64,000 nucleotides of DNA from an uncultured Lachnospiraceae bacterium (GCA_934408585.1 CAKRVA010000003.1:1-64000); one strand, 5' to 3'. Counted from the first letter of the stretch, positions 17,125 through 26,697 are shown. The notes: generated by a model not told the origin, from the sequence alone. Program-made: numbers and translations.

Positions 17125-17796
17125 CTAAGACATATAAACTCCGTTGTAGCTTACCAGCGTTGCATTTGTTACTCCCGGAATCTCATTTAACCGATTAATA
17201 AATGCCATCTTTTCATCCTTCAGCTTCATCTCGGTTGTGATTTCAATTCCCTGCGCATTTACGGTTTTTGACTTGATACGATATTTTCCTGTAATACCTT
17301 TTACCACATCTGCTGCCTTAGCTTCTGCCTCTTCGGTCTCACAATTCAGCACTAAAATATATGCATTTTCCACTTTTTTCCGGTTTGCAAAAAGAAACAG
17401 AATTAATCCGATAATTGCCGAACCGATGATTGCAAGCGGCAAAAGTCCGGCACCAATTACAATGCCTGCAACAATTGCCCAGAAAAGAAACACAATTTCC
17501 ATCGGTTCCTTAATCGCGGTACGGAATCTCACAATTGAAAGTGCACCAACCATGCCAAGTGAAAGTACGACATTTGATGTAACTGCGATAATAACCAGTG
17601 TTGTTACCATTGTCAGACCAATTAAGGTTAATGCCATTCCGGAGGAGTACATCACCCCGGTAAATGTCTTTTTATAAATCCAAAAAATAAACAACCCAAC
17701 AATTACCGAAAGAAGCATTGCCACCAATACTTCCCCTATGGAAAAACTGCTCACACTCTCTAAAAAACTCGATTTAAATACATCCTGAAAACTCAT
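17125..17796 (-). CDS. DUF4956 family membrane protein
   Basis: 223 residues with four membrane helices in the first 140 and a soluble C-terminal domain. The loop LGMVGALSIVRFRTAIKEP is the family signature. The C-terminal domain (YILVLNCETEEAEAKAADVV...) looks like a small ferredoxin-fold. DUF4956 proteins usually sit next to VTC-domain and CotH genes, as here: 17 bases after the VTC gene, 10 bases before cotH. They are thought to act together at the cell surface; the substrate is unknown. Confidence 0.82.
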   Translation of the reverse strand: MSFQDVFKSSFLESVSSFSIGEVLVAMLLSVIVGLFIFWIYKKTFTGVMYSSGMALTLIGLTMVTTLVIIAVTSNVVLSLGMVGALSIVRFRTAIKEPMEIVFLFWAIVAGIVIGAGLLPLAIIGSAIIGLILFLFANRKKVENAYILVLNCETEEAEAKAADVVKGITGKYRIKSKTVNAQGIEITTEMKLKDEKMAFINRLNEIPGVTNATLVSYNGVYMS

Positions 17797-17813
17797 ATGA
17801 TTTCTCCTCTCTG

Positions 17814-18506
17814 CTATCCAAATTTTCTACACTCTCCGTATTTTGAAAAAGAACGTTGCCGGACATCCTCCATCTGAAGCAAAATACGAATTATTTCCGG
17901 AAGATACTCATCATACTTCACCTCCAGAATCATCCCGGAAGGCTGCTCCATAACGCTCAAATCCTTCCATTCCCTTTCAAAAAACTTTGCATGATTCATA
18001 CTGGTACGAACACCCCAGTCAAATGTAACCCGTACGTTTCCAGGTGCATAAAGATAAGGTTCCCTTATGTAAGATACCTGTACTTTAGGTTTTAAAAGCT
18101 GTTGTGTACACTTCAGATAAAATTCCTGAAGCAATGGCTCCGTTCTCCTCCGTATTCCATGAAAGTCCCCATTCAAAATATCACAACATTCGTCATACGT
18201 AAGCGGTACACTCTCCTTCCGACACAAATAATGATCCTTTACTTTTTTCTCCAACATAAAAAAATCGGTATCGTCATTGTAATAACGAATGCGGAACTTT
18301 TCCCGTACTGCTACTCCTTCGCGTTTTTCGTACAACGCCTTATCTGCAACGTTGTCAAAGTAAATACTTCGAATCAGATACGTTCCGTCTGCCCGCACAT
18401 GTGCATCCGGCTTCATTACGGCACGGATACGCTGCCGCAACGCCAGATAGTCCGAATAGGTAATATCATACTTAATTTCATGTCGGTAGTGCAATTCCCG
18501 TTCCAT
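17814..18506 (-). CDS. Polyphosphate polymerase (VTC) domain protein
   Basis: 230 residues. The VTC-type CYTH-like tunnel domain is recognisable: RHEIKYDITYSDY (first E-x-K), LIRSIYFDN, VREKFRIRYYNDD, FMLEKKVKD and the late MILEVKYDEYLP. In yeast VTC4 this domain makes polyphosphate from ATP; bacterial ones in VTC/DUF4956/CotH operons have no proven product. First gene of the operon; the three genes are separated by 10-18 bases and must be co-transcribed. Confidence 0.83.
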   Translation of the reverse strand: MERELHYRHEIKYDITYSDYLALRQRIRAVMKPDAHVRADGTYLIRSIYFDNVADKALYEKREGVAVREKFRIRYYNDDTDFFMLEKKVKDHYLCRKESVPLTYDECCDILNGDFHGIRRRTEPLLQEFYLKCTQQLLKPKVQVSYIREPYLYAPGNVRVTFDWGVRTSMNHAKFFEREWKDLSVMEQPSGMILEVKYDEYLPEIIRILLQMEDVRQRSFSKYGECRKFG

Positions 18507-18561
18507 GTACCTCTCCTTTCGCTTTGTTTATCACCATGTGCAACAGAACTGTTGAAAATAA

Positions 18562-18613
18562 AAAGTGCCCGCTATTGCAATTGGTTTTGTAACCGTAGCA
18601 TAGCAGACACTTG
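18562..18613 (-). terminator. Terminator after the potassium channel gene
   Basis: Minus strand: AAGTG-GCTAT...ATAGC-CACTT with inner pairing and a TTTTTATTTT tail. It lies 70 bases after the channel stop codon and before the VTC gene, so the two transcripts are separate. The remaining 18507-18682 sequence shows nothing else. Confidence 0.7.
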
Positions 18614-18682
18614 TGTTTAATTTGTGAAAAAGTCCTGAATTCACAATCTTTTCACATTTTCTATCATCATATAATACATTAC

Positions 18683-19855
18683 CTATTCATTTTCTTTTGC
18701 TCTGGAATACATAATTACCGCATCACCTTCCTTGATGTAGGACAAACCGTTTGGAATAATCGTACGGTTTTTGCGGCGAATCATAACAATTAATTCCTGT
18801 CTTGAAATATCTAAGTCTTTAATCTGTTTTCCGACCCATTCATTTTCTGCCTTTACAATAATTTCCTTCAGGTTGATGTATTGATCTCCGCGATAATGCT
18901 TTGCCCCTATGACCAGCGTATCATTTTCGAGCATCACGGTATCCCCGTTTGGAACAATTGCTTCTCCTCCACGAATAATCATAACCAGAATAATCTGTGG
19001 TGGGAAGGCAACCTCTTTAACCTTTTTCCGAACCCAGGAATGTCCCTGTGGAATGATGGATGTAACAAATTTTATTTCATGTTCTTCCGAATGCAGTTCC
19101 ATCATACGAAGCTTCGTGTACTGCTCAACGAAACCTGCGGAAATAATACCGGTAGGAATCGCGACCATACCAACTCCCAGGAACGATATGACAATCGCCA
19201 TAATTTTTCCCATCGTCGTGACCGGATAAATATCGCCATAGCCCACCGTAAGAAGCGTGGATACCGACCACCAGATTCCTGAAAATGCATTGGCAAACTG
19301 CTCCGGCTGTGCTTCATGCTCCAGACTGTACATACACAGGGATGCTGCTATCATAAAAATCATAATCATACAGACGGATGAAATAATCTGATTCTTTTTG
19401 TCATTCAGAACGTTTACTATGACATTAAATGCATCATATTGCGCATTCACCCGGAATAGCCGGAAAATACGGATTACACGGAACATTCGGAATGCCACGG
19501 CTCCCATTGGAAAGACGATCGGAAGATAATATGGAAAGAATGTGAAAAAGTCAATCAGTCCATACATGGAAAAAACAAATGCCAACACTGCTTTTCCATG
19601 AGATTTGTTTGGAAACAGCAAATCTGCGGTCCATACTCTTAAACAATATTCCACTGTAAAAATAATAATCGTAACAAACTCAATTGCATCCAGAATCGGT
19701 TCGTAAGGTGCTGCTTCATCAAATGTCTGAAACAACGTTACAAACAAATTCAATACAATCACAACAACAATAAAAATATCAAAAAAGCTGCTCAGAAAAT
19801 CTTTGCGGTTTCCTATCTGTATGATATCGAACACACGCTTTTTTATCTTATACAT
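18683..19855 (-). CDS. Voltage-gated-type potassium channel with RCK_C (TrkA-C) domain
   Basis: 390 residues. Six membrane helices: S4-like RMFRVIRIFRLFRV with regularly spaced arginines (about 120-135), the pore WWSVSTLLTVGYGDIYPVTT with the K+ filter TVGYGD, and S6. After a cytoplasmic region it ends with an RCK_C-like ligand-binding domain (NEWVGKQIKDLDISRQELIV...EGDAVIMYSRAK). It should pass K+ and be gated by voltage and/or a small ligand. Its start is 5 bases after the CobW-like gene, implying translational coupling in one operon. Confidence 0.88.
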   Translation of the reverse strand: MYKIKKRVFDIIQIGNRKDFLSSFFDIFIVVVIVLNLFVTLFQTFDEAAPYEPILDAIEFVTIIIFTVEYCLRVWTADLLFPNKSHGKAVLAFVFSMYGLIDFFTFFPYYLPIVFPMGAVAFRMFRVIRIFRLFRVNAQYDAFNVIVNVLNDKKNQIISSVCMIMIFMIAASLCMYSLEHEAQPEQFANAFSGIWWSVSTLLTVGYGDIYPVTTMGKIMAIVISFLGVGMVAIPTGIISAGFVEQYTKLRMMELHSEEHEIKFVTSIIPQGHSWVRKKVKEVAFPPQIILVMIIRGGEAIVPNGDTVMLENDTLVIGAKHYRGDQYINLKEIIVKAENEWVGKQIKDLDISRQELIVMIRRKNRTIIPNGLSYIKEGDAVIMYSRAKENE

Positions 19856-19860
19856 GACTG

Positions 19861-20814
19861 TTATTGCTCCTTCAATTCCTGTTCATAAATCAATTCTTTA
19901 ATCTTATCTTCGTTCAGCTTTTCGCCAATTACAATCAATACTTCCTGACCGGTTTTTATGTGTTCCAGCTGCGTCTGGTCATGTGTCGCATTTAACTGCA
20001 GCCATTTTCCGTCCGCATCCTTCAAAAAACCTTTGATTCGAAAAACATTTCCACACTCCGGACAATCCATGATTTTGGAAACCACCCTACGAAGCCGTTC
20101 TTCAGTTATATCCAGATTCATGAAATATAATGATGTAAAATCTTTATCTTCCGACAAATCCATCTTTTGATAGGATTCCGTCACATATCCGCAGCTAAAA
20201 AGTCTGTCAAAGTCTTCTTTTGTAAGCTGTGGTGTACTTTTCTGCAGAATCTCCTTTTGAAGCTTTCGCTTACACTGTATGGCTTCCAAAGACTGATTCA
20301 CATGTTGAATGGTGCTTTGAATTTCTTCCGGAGTTGCCTCATCTGCATGACTTAACAGAACTGCACCTGCATCCGCCACTTCAGATGCAAGCAGATACTC
20401 TGCCTCTTTTGACATTTCTTTTTCCAGCTTTGCATCAACGATTGCAATTACATTGCCGATTTCATACCACGCATCAAGAGGCTCGTCCATAAGTACATCG
20501 AAAAACTCATCCACCTCATAAATTCCCGACGGTTCCACCAGCACACGGTCATATCCGCTCATTCCCATGGCAATCAGCTTTGTTCGAAAACGCCGCCGGT
20601 GTGTCTCCCGGTCACAGCCGCCGGAAATCATCTCCAGACCACATTGTTCACCTTCTAATTCCTGTAAAAGCAGCATATCCACATTCACGGCTCCGAAATC
20701 ATTTTCCAGAATTCCAATCCGAAGTCCTTTTTCCATCAGATATTCTGCATATCTTTTTATAAATGTTGTTTTGCCGGAACCCCAAAAACCGGTAATCAAA
20801 TCAATCTTTACCAT
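19861..20814 (-). CDS. CobW/COG0523-like GTPase
   Basis: About 317 residues. Walker A GFWGSGKTTFIKRY near the N-terminus, switch regions ILENDFGAVNVD and VEPSGIYEVD, and the C-terminal CobW_C-like part (MDCPECGNVFRIKGFLK). COG0523 proteins handle metal cofactors. The canonical GC(x)CC metal site after switch I reads ISGGCDRETHR, so the CxCC pair is not there; a CPEC motif lies in the C-terminal part. I start at 20814, with GGGAGAG 7 bases upstream. It lies between the isochorismatase and channel genes in one operon. Confidence 0.78.
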   Translation of the reverse strand: MVKIDLITGFWGSGKTTFIKRYAEYLMEKGLRIGILENDFGAVNVDMLLLQELEGEQCGLEMISGGCDRETHRRRFRTKLIAMGMSGYDRVLVEPSGIYEVDEFFDVLMDEPLDAWYEIGNVIAIVDAKLEKEMSKEAEYLLASEVADAGAVLLSHADEATPEEIQSTIQHVNQSLEAIQCKRKLQKEILQKSTPQLTKEDFDRLFSCGYVTESYQKMDLSEDKDFTSLYFMNLDITEERLRRVVSKIMDCPECGNVFRIKGFLKDADGKWLQLNATHDQTQLEHIKTGQEVLIVIGEKLNEDKIKELIYEQELKEQ

Positions 20815-20850
20815 CTTATGCTCTCCCTGGCAATTATTGCTTAATTGCAA

Positions 20851-21372
20851 TTACTCGTTTACAACCTCTATCTGACACACTTTCATGGCACCAAGTGCCT
20901 GCTTATGGCTTTCCGGTGTTACACCTGCACAGCAGGAAGCGTCGACCAGCACCGGCACTTCCGGTAACACTGCTTTTGCAATCATGGCATTGGAAATCAC
21001 ACATATATCGGTACAAAGTCCAATCAGGGTAATGCTTTCAATCCCTTCTGTCTGTGCAATGCTGCCCAGTTTTTCTCCAAGCACCATACTGCCAAAGGTA
21101 GGCTTGTCAATTGGCTCTTCAGTTATTAATTCTGCGATTTCCTTGCGAATCTCCCAGCCTTCTGTTCCTTTGATGCAGTGTTTTACAGGAAGTTTCTTTC
21201 CTTCCTGCGTTTCCAGATAATTATCAAAATGAGTATCTCTTGTAGCTAATATCCGACCATCAAACTCTTTGATTTTTTCTACGACCTTCGGAACAATCTG
21301 CACTGCTTCTTTTGTTCCAAGTGCACCATCAATAAAGTCATTCTGCATATCCACTACAATTAAAATATCCAT
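20851..21372 (-). CDS. Isochorismatase family cysteine hydrolase (nicotinamidase-like)
   Basis: 173 residues. VVDMQNDFIDGALGTKEA gives the catalytic Asp; HCIKGTEGWEI and GLCTDICVISNAM give the cis-peptide region and the nucleophilic Cys. The D...K...C triad and RDTHFDNY (metal-binding His-like position) match nicotinamidases, which turn nicotinamide into nicotinate for NAD salvage; other amides are possible. The chosen ATG at 21372 has GGAGA upstream; an ATG 17 codons earlier lacks one. Confidence 0.82.
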   Translation of the reverse strand: MDILIVVDMQNDFIDGALGTKEAVQIVPKVVEKIKEFDGRILATRDTHFDNYLETQEGKKLPVKHCIKGTEGWEIRKEIAELITEEPIDKPTFGSMVLGEKLGSIAQTEGIESITLIGLCTDICVISNAMIAKAVLPEVPVLVDASCCAGVTPESHKQALGAMKVCQIEVVNE

Positions 21373-21442
21373 TTTTCTTTCTCCTTTTCTCTTCCCCTTA
21401 AACGTTCTCTTCGAATATAGCATATTTTTCCAGCATTTTCCA

Positions 21443-23659
21443 CTATCGGTTCAGCATCTTTCCTACCGGTTCCTTGATTTCCTTCCGGCAGGGATATTCA
21501 TATTCTGAATCCATCTCCGGATGTTCCTTCACGGACAGATAAATGTGAATTTCACTTTCATCCGTTTCCGGAATCTGGACGCAGATATTACCGCATAAAT
21601 GGTTGGTCTGTGCCGGAAGTTCTGCACAATCCAATTCTCCCCAGTGTACGGTTTCACCCGAACCAATCTGATAGGAAACCGAAATCGTAAGGTTGGAAAG
21701 TGCTTCCAATCCATCATTCAACAACCAGATTTCACCATTAAAGTTTTCACCAGTCTTCCATAAATGATGCTCTACCCGGATACTTGCCAGCCGCGTCCGA
21801 AGTGCTTTCTGTACGGCATAATAACCCGGTTTTGGAATATCCGGCCAGGATACCAGACTGTTATTTGCAAAAGTAGGCCATGGCTCATTAAAGCACCAGT
21901 TCAGTGCCATTGCACAATGCGGCCATTGCCGGCGCATCTCTTCAAAATAGGAACGATAACACATTGCCTGAATCTTCTGTGTCTTGTTACACAAATCATC
22001 CACATCCGAATATCCGCCATAATAATAATCTGCTTCAATCTCTCTAAGCCAGGATTCCGGCTCCCATGCCAGAAACGCATGATGTGCCACCCATTCGGGA
22101 TTGGTACTTGTACAATCCTGAAAGCTTTCTTCCGAAGAGATATATTTTCGAATATATTCCGGAGAAGCTGCGCTTGGACTTCCGAATTCCGTATATGCCG
22201 TATTATGTGAATGAATCAGCATGGTCAGGAATTCCTGGTAAGTTCCGGTATCCAGATTATGATAATGTCCATGCGCCATACCATTCAAAGGTGAAGTCAT
22301 AATAAACGGAGTGAAACGGTCTTCGTCATAACAGACTTTATCAAGTAAACGGAGCGCATGATGCTGTTCGGTCATTCCGGACCAGTTATTAAACAATTCG
22401 TTTCCTCCACACCAGAGAACTACACTTGGATGCGTACGCAGACGATGTACAATGCTTACTGCCTCCTGTTCCAAAACTCTAAGATAGTTCTCCTCATCCG
22501 GATATTCATTACAGGCAAGTGGAAATTCCTGCCAAATCATAATTCCCATTTCATCGCATAACTCAAAAAATTCTTCATGGTTTACAAATCCACCGCCCCA
22601 GATACGCAAAATATTCATATTGGCATCTTTCACCAGGGTCAGTAGCTTATGATAGTCTTCTTCTCTTAAAGCTCCCGGGAATACTCCTGCATTTACCCAG
22701 TTGGAGCCTTTTGCAAAAATTCGTCTGCCGTTTATCTCCAGGGTTGCCGGTGCATCGGAACGCGTTTTGGGGAAAGACTTTGGTTCTGACCAGCTTCCGT
22801 CATTCATTACAAGACGCACTCTGCGAAAACCAACACTTCTCGTTTTGGAGTCTGTGACGTGGCAATCTTCATCCAGAAGTTCTGCTACAACCGTATACGT
22901 ATTCTGCTCTCCATAACCAACCGGATTCCAAAGCTTGGGATTGGAAATAAGAAGCGTCACCACCTGTTTCTTTGAAAGAAGTTTTTCCTTCTTTTCCGCA
23001 ACTACCTGTTTTTCCTTATCAAGCACCTGCACACGGACGCAATCCCTTGCGGTCGCCTCCAGATGTATCTTCATCGTACATTCATCTAACGTGTCATTTA
23101 ACTGATAAGACAATTCCATTGTCTGCAAATGTGTCTGATGACCAATCAACAGGTATGCATCATCCCAGATACCAACGGAAACCAGCCTTGGATGCCAATC
23201 CCATCCATAGCTTGCTGCCGGCTTACAGCTATGATTTGCCTGCGTTCTTGAATCAGAATCATCTTCCTTCGGAACCGGCGCAATCTTTACCCGTAGTGTA
23301 TGCTCTGCCCCTGCATATTTCGTCACATCAAGTATCACCGGTGTAAACATTCCTTCGCCGGAAGTAAGTACATGCTCATCCAGCAATATCGTATATTGAT
23401 AATCAATTCCCCGGAAAACAATCTGTGCTGCCTGCTCCGGTTCAAGCTCAAAACAGAATTTTGTTTCATAAATCCAAAACATATCTTCCATCCAATGATA
23501 TTGCTGATAGTTTAATTCACTTCCAAAAAACTTCCAGTCATTGGCTTTTGCATAATCCAGCTGTGCAGCTCCCGGCACAGTAGCAGGAAACATCTTATCC
23601 GGCATTTCCGTCGATGTCTTTGCGTATCCTACCGTCCATGTAAAATGTTGTGTTTTCAT
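21443..23659 (-). CDS. Glycoside hydrolase family 2, beta-mannosidase-like
   Basis: 738 residues. GH2 domain order: N-terminal sugar-binding jelly roll (about 1-180), Ig-like domain, then TIM barrel with RIWGGGFVNHEEFFELCDEMG, acid/base Glu in LWCGGNELFN (about residue 421) and likely nucleophile in YTEFGSP (about 491). These sites match beta-mannosidases that remove terminal beta-mannose from glycans. No signal peptide, so it acts inside the cell on imported oligosaccharides. No transporter is adjacent. GGAGGG precedes the ATG. Confidence 0.85.
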   Translation of the reverse strand: MKTQHFTWTVGYAKTSTEMPDKMFPATVPGAAQLDYAKANDWKFFGSELNYQQYHWMEDMFWIYETKFCFELEPEQAAQIVFRGIDYQYTILLDEHVLTSGEGMFTPVILDVTKYAGAEHTLRVKIAPVPKEDDSDSRTQANHSCKPAASYGWDWHPRLVSVGIWDDAYLLIGHQTHLQTMELSYQLNDTLDECTMKIHLEATARDCVRVQVLDKEKQVVAEKKEKLLSKKQVVTLLISNPKLWNPVGYGEQNTYTVVAELLDEDCHVTDSKTRSVGFRRVRLVMNDGSWSEPKSFPKTRSDAPATLEINGRRIFAKGSNWVNAGVFPGALREEDYHKLLTLVKDANMNILRIWGGGFVNHEEFFELCDEMGIMIWQEFPLACNEYPDEENYLRVLEQEAVSIVHRLRTHPSVVLWCGGNELFNNWSGMTEQHHALRLLDKVCYDEDRFTPFIMTSPLNGMAHGHYHNLDTGTYQEFLTMLIHSHNTAYTEFGSPSAASPEYIRKYISSEESFQDCTSTNPEWVAHHAFLAWEPESWLREIEADYYYGGYSDVDDLCNKTQKIQAMCYRSYFEEMRRQWPHCAMALNWCFNEPWPTFANNSLVSWPDIPKPGYYAVQKALRTRLASIRVEHHLWKTGENFNGEIWLLNDGLEALSNLTISVSYQIGSGETVHWGELDCAELPAQTNHLCGNICVQIPETDESEIHIYLSVKEHPEMDSEYEYPCRKEIKEPVGKMLNR

Positions 23660-23698
23660 ATAAAACCCTCCTTATTCTGCTATTTATGTCATTGCCCC

Positions 23699-24829
23699 TC
23701 ACATTTCATTCTTATCATACTCATCCAGAAAATGGTGCCGGACGCCCTGCTTCTTATACGCTATTACAGTGTCCACATGAACATTTTCCACACTCTTAAA
23801 AATGCACTTTTCAACATCCGGATTGTTTTCCTTTAATTTCCGGATCAGTTCCTTTGTTTCCTGACGTTTGGAATGGTTTTGTCCATCATTACATGTCGTA
23901 CAGGTATCCGTAAACTTACAGGCACACTGGATAAAGTGCAATCCATTATAATCTCTCCACGCCTTTATATCATCCTCCCGGATAAAATAGAGCGGTCGAA
24001 TCAGCTCCATACCTTCAAAATTTGTACTGTGGAGCTTCGGCATCATCGTCTGTATCTGTGCGCCATACAACATTCCCATCAGAATCGTTTCAATCACATC
24101 ATCATAATGATGTCCCAGCGCAATCTTATTGCAGCCAAGCTCTTTGGCAAATGCATAAAGGTTTCCCCTTCGCATCCTTGCGCAAAGATAACAGGGCGAT
24201 TTTTCCACATGATAAACCGATTCAAAAATGTCCGATTCAAAAATTGTAATCGGAATATTTAATGCTTTTGCATTCTGTTCGATAATCTGTCGATTCTGTG
24301 CATTATACCCGGGGTCCATTACCAGATATTTCACGTCAAAGTTGACCTTACTGTACCGTTTCAATTCCTGGAACAATTTTGCCATCAGCATGGAATCTTT
24401 TCCGCCCGACATACAGACAGCGACACAATCCCCCTCATTTACCAACCGATATTCTTTTAATGCCCGGATAAACGGACTCATTAGGGATACACGGAATTTT
24501 TTACGCAGACTCTGCTCTACTTTTTTACAAAGTTCGTCATCCTTCTGGTTCTGCATTGCCAATCGAAGCCATCCGTAATAACCATCCTTCAGACTGTATG
24601 CTTCGTAGCCATTTCTGCACAGTGCATCTGCGACGTCAATGCTGACAATTCCTCTTGCACAGTAAATAATTATCTTCCTGGACTTGTCCTGCGGTGGATT
24701 TTTCACCAATTCCTCTGCTGTAATTCCTATCGAATCCGGTATGAATCCATAATTCCGGTCCACTTCGCCGCGGATATCAAAAACAACGGCATCTTTTACA
24801 CCTGAAAACTCTTCTATCGATATTTCCAT
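23699..24829 (-). CDS. Rhodanese-TtcA fusion, tRNA-thiolation-type PP-loop protein
   Basis: 376 residues. The N-terminal 90 residues form a rhodanese-like domain with VVFDIRGEVD and active-site loop IIYCARGIVS. The rest is a TtcA/TilS-type PP-loop ATPase: VCMSGGKDSMLMAKLF, the CxxC pair in PCYLCARMRRG, and ALGHHYDDVIETILMG. TtcA inserts sulfur at C32 of tRNA using a 4Fe-4S cluster; further Cys residues (FIQCACKFTDTCTTC) near the C-terminus may be cluster or zinc ligands. The fused rhodanese could deliver sulfur. The substrate is inferred. Confidence 0.8.
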   Translation of the reverse strand: MEISIEEFSGVKDAVVFDIRGEVDRNYGFIPDSIGITAEELVKNPPQDKSRKIIIYCARGIVSIDVADALCRNGYEAYSLKDGYYGWLRLAMQNQKDDELCKKVEQSLRKKFRVSLMSPFIRALKEYRLVNEGDCVAVCMSGGKDSMLMAKLFQELKRYSKVNFDVKYLVMDPGYNAQNRQIIEQNAKALNIPITIFESDIFESVYHVEKSPCYLCARMRRGNLYAFAKELGCNKIALGHHYDDVIETILMGMLYGAQIQTMMPKLHSTNFEGMELIRPLYFIREDDIKAWRDYNGLHFIQCACKFTDTCTTCNDGQNHSKRQETKELIRKLKENNPDVEKCIFKSVENVHVDTVIAYKKQGVRHHFLDEYDKNEM

Positions 24830-24912
24830 CTATCAATCCTCAAAATTTCATTTTTATTTTCCTTTATTTTACCAAAAAAGGATTTCTCCCACAACATGAA
24901 AACACTTCCAAA

Positions 24913-24940
24913 ACAAAAAACGCCAACCATTCGGCTGACG
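24913..24940 (-). terminator. Terminator after the TrpB-like gene
   Basis: Minus strand: CGTCAGCC-GAAT-GGTTGGCG, a stem with G-T pairs, followed by TTTTTTGTTTT. It ends the T-box-controlled transcript. Confidence 0.8.
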
Positions 24941-24960
24941 CTTTCTGCTCTTATTTTATT

Positions 24961-26349
24961 TTAAAATTCGTTGCCTGGAAACTGTGGAATTCCGGCAAAT
25001 CCTTTGGCAAGATCTTCATCGGTTGGGATATAATCTGTCATTTCTCCATTGTTAAAACGTTCATACGCTACCATGTCAAAATAACCTGTTCCGGTAAGAC
25101 CAAACAGAATCGTCTTCTCTTCTCCGGTTTCCTTGCACTTTAATGCTTCGTCAATTGCAACTTTGATTGCATGGGAGCTTTCCGGTGCCGGAAGAATTCC
25201 CTCGACTCTTGCAAACTGTTCTGCTGCACGGAATACGGAAGTCTGCTCCACACTGACTGCCTTCATATAGCCATCATGATACAACTGGGAAAGTACGGAG
25301 CTCATACCATGATAACGAAGACCACCTGCATGATTAGCTGCCGGTATGAATCCACTTCCTAATGTATACATCTTGGCAAGCGGACAAACCTTTCCGGTAT
25401 CACAGAAATCATATGCAAAACGTCCTCTTGTGAAGCTTGGGCAGGATGCCGGTTCTACGGCAATAAATTCATAATCTGCTTCTCCACGAAGCTTTTCGCC
25501 CATAAATGGAGAAATCAGTCCGCCCAGATTGGAACCACCACCTGCACATCCGATAATCATATCCGGTTTGATTCCATACTTATCAAGGGCTGCCTTTGCT
25601 TCAAGACCAATTACCGATTGATGAAGCAGTACCTGATTTAAAACAGAACCAAGTACATAACGGTATCCTTCCTGAGTCGTTGCAGCTTCTACCGCTTCTG
25701 AAATGGCGCATCCAAGACTTCCTGTTGTTCCCGGGAACTCTTCAAGAATCTTGCGGCCAACCTGTGTCGTATTGGATGGAGAAGGCGTTACATTTGCTCC
25801 ATACGTTCTCATTACTTCACGACGGAAAGGCTTCTGTTCATAAGAACATTTTACCATATAAACCTGACAGTCCAGTCCGAGATAAGCACATGCCATGGAA
25901 AGTGCGGTTCCCCATTGTCCTGCTCCGGTTTCTGTTGTAACACCCTTCAGTCCCTGCTTCTTTGCATAATAGGCCTGTGCAATTGCGGAATTCAGTTTAT
26001 GGCTTCCACTGGTATTATTTCCCTCAAACTTGTAGTAAATCTTTGCCGGAGTCTGCAATTTTTTCTCCAGGCAGTAGGCACGTACCAATGGCGATGGACG
26101 ATACATCTTATAAAAATCTTTAATTTCCTGTGGAATTTCAAAATATGCGGTTGTGTCATCCAGCTCCTGCTTGCACAACTCATCACAGAAAATACCACGC
26201 ATCTCTTCAAACGTCAGTGGCTGCAGGGTTCCGGGATTTAACAATGGTGCAGGTTTGTTTTTCATATCTGCCCGGACATTATACCAGCTTGTTGGCATCT
26301 CGTTTTCTTCCAGGTAAATTTTGTAAGGGATTTTCTTTTCTTCGCTCAT
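24961..26349 (-). CDS. TrpB-like PLP-dependent enzyme (TrpB2 type)
   Basis: About 462 residues, longer than TrpB1. The PLP lysine lies in NNTSGSHKLNSAIAQAYY (about residue 118), the phosphate-binding loop is CAGGGSNLGG, and TETGAGQWGTALSMACA and the extended N-terminus are TrpB2 features. TrpB2 joins indole and serine to make tryptophan, often without TrpA, and may salvage indole. No other trp gene is adjacent. The start at 26349 has GGAGG before it; a longer reading would run into the terminator of the T-box. Control by tRNA-Trp, see the leader, supports a tryptophan role. Confidence 0.88.
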   Translation of the reverse strand: MSEEKKIPYKIYLEENEMPTSWYNVRADMKNKPAPLLNPGTLQPLTFEEMRGIFCDELCKQELDDTTAYFEIPQEIKDFYKMYRPSPLVRAYCLEKKLQTPAKIYYKFEGNNTSGSHKLNSAIAQAYYAKKQGLKGVTTETGAGQWGTALSMACAYLGLDCQVYMVKCSYEQKPFRREVMRTYGANVTPSPSNTTQVGRKILEEFPGTTGSLGCAISEAVEAATTQEGYRYVLGSVLNQVLLHQSVIGLEAKAALDKYGIKPDMIIGCAGGGSNLGGLISPFMGEKLRGEADYEFIAVEPASCPSFTRGRFAYDFCDTGKVCPLAKMYTLGSGFIPAANHAGGLRYHGMSSVLSQLYHDGYMKAVSVEQTSVFRAAEQFARVEGILPAPESSHAIKVAIDEALKCKETGEEKTILFGLTGTGYFDMVAYERFNNGEMTDYIPTDEDLAKGFAGIPQFPGNEF

Positions 26350-26411
26350 AGCTTCCTCCATTCTGTGCATATTTGCACGCTGCTTTATTGTTTCGGGAAA
26401 GAAGTATTTTG

Positions 26412-26691
26412 GCAATAAAAAAACTCCTGTCCCAATCTCTGCTGGGACAGGAGTAAAATCTCCTGCGGTGCCACCCTGCTTGATGTAGATACACTACACC
26501 CACTCATCGCATACCATCATATGCTTGATTTGTTAACGAAGTATCCTCTCCGGCTCATCTAGTACTACTATGGTAGTTTCGAATTGCCCTCCAAAGCCCA
26601 TTCCATTAAGGTCCCTACACCGCATCTCACCACCTGCGGCTCTCTGTAATAAAGATTACTTAACGTACTCACTCTTTTTCATCGGTTTATG
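26412..26691 (-). promoter_or_regulatory. Trp-specific T-box riboswitch
   Basis: The minus strand has the T-box sequence GGGTGGCACCGCAGGAG and, after it, a terminator stem ACTCCTGTCCCA...TGGGACAGGAGT followed by TTTTTTT. The 5' part contains the AGAGAG-GCCGC stem I elements and a specifier loop reading TTAA-TGG-AATG, so the codon is TGG (Trp). Uncharged tRNA-Trp should stabilise the antiterminator and switch on the TrpB-like gene. Confidence 0.93.
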
Positions 26692-26697
26692 GTTACA

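Noticed and set aside
18102..18620. 172-codon plus-strand frame opposite the VTC gene
   Set aside because: Opposite strand of a well-supported VTC domain; no ribosome site.
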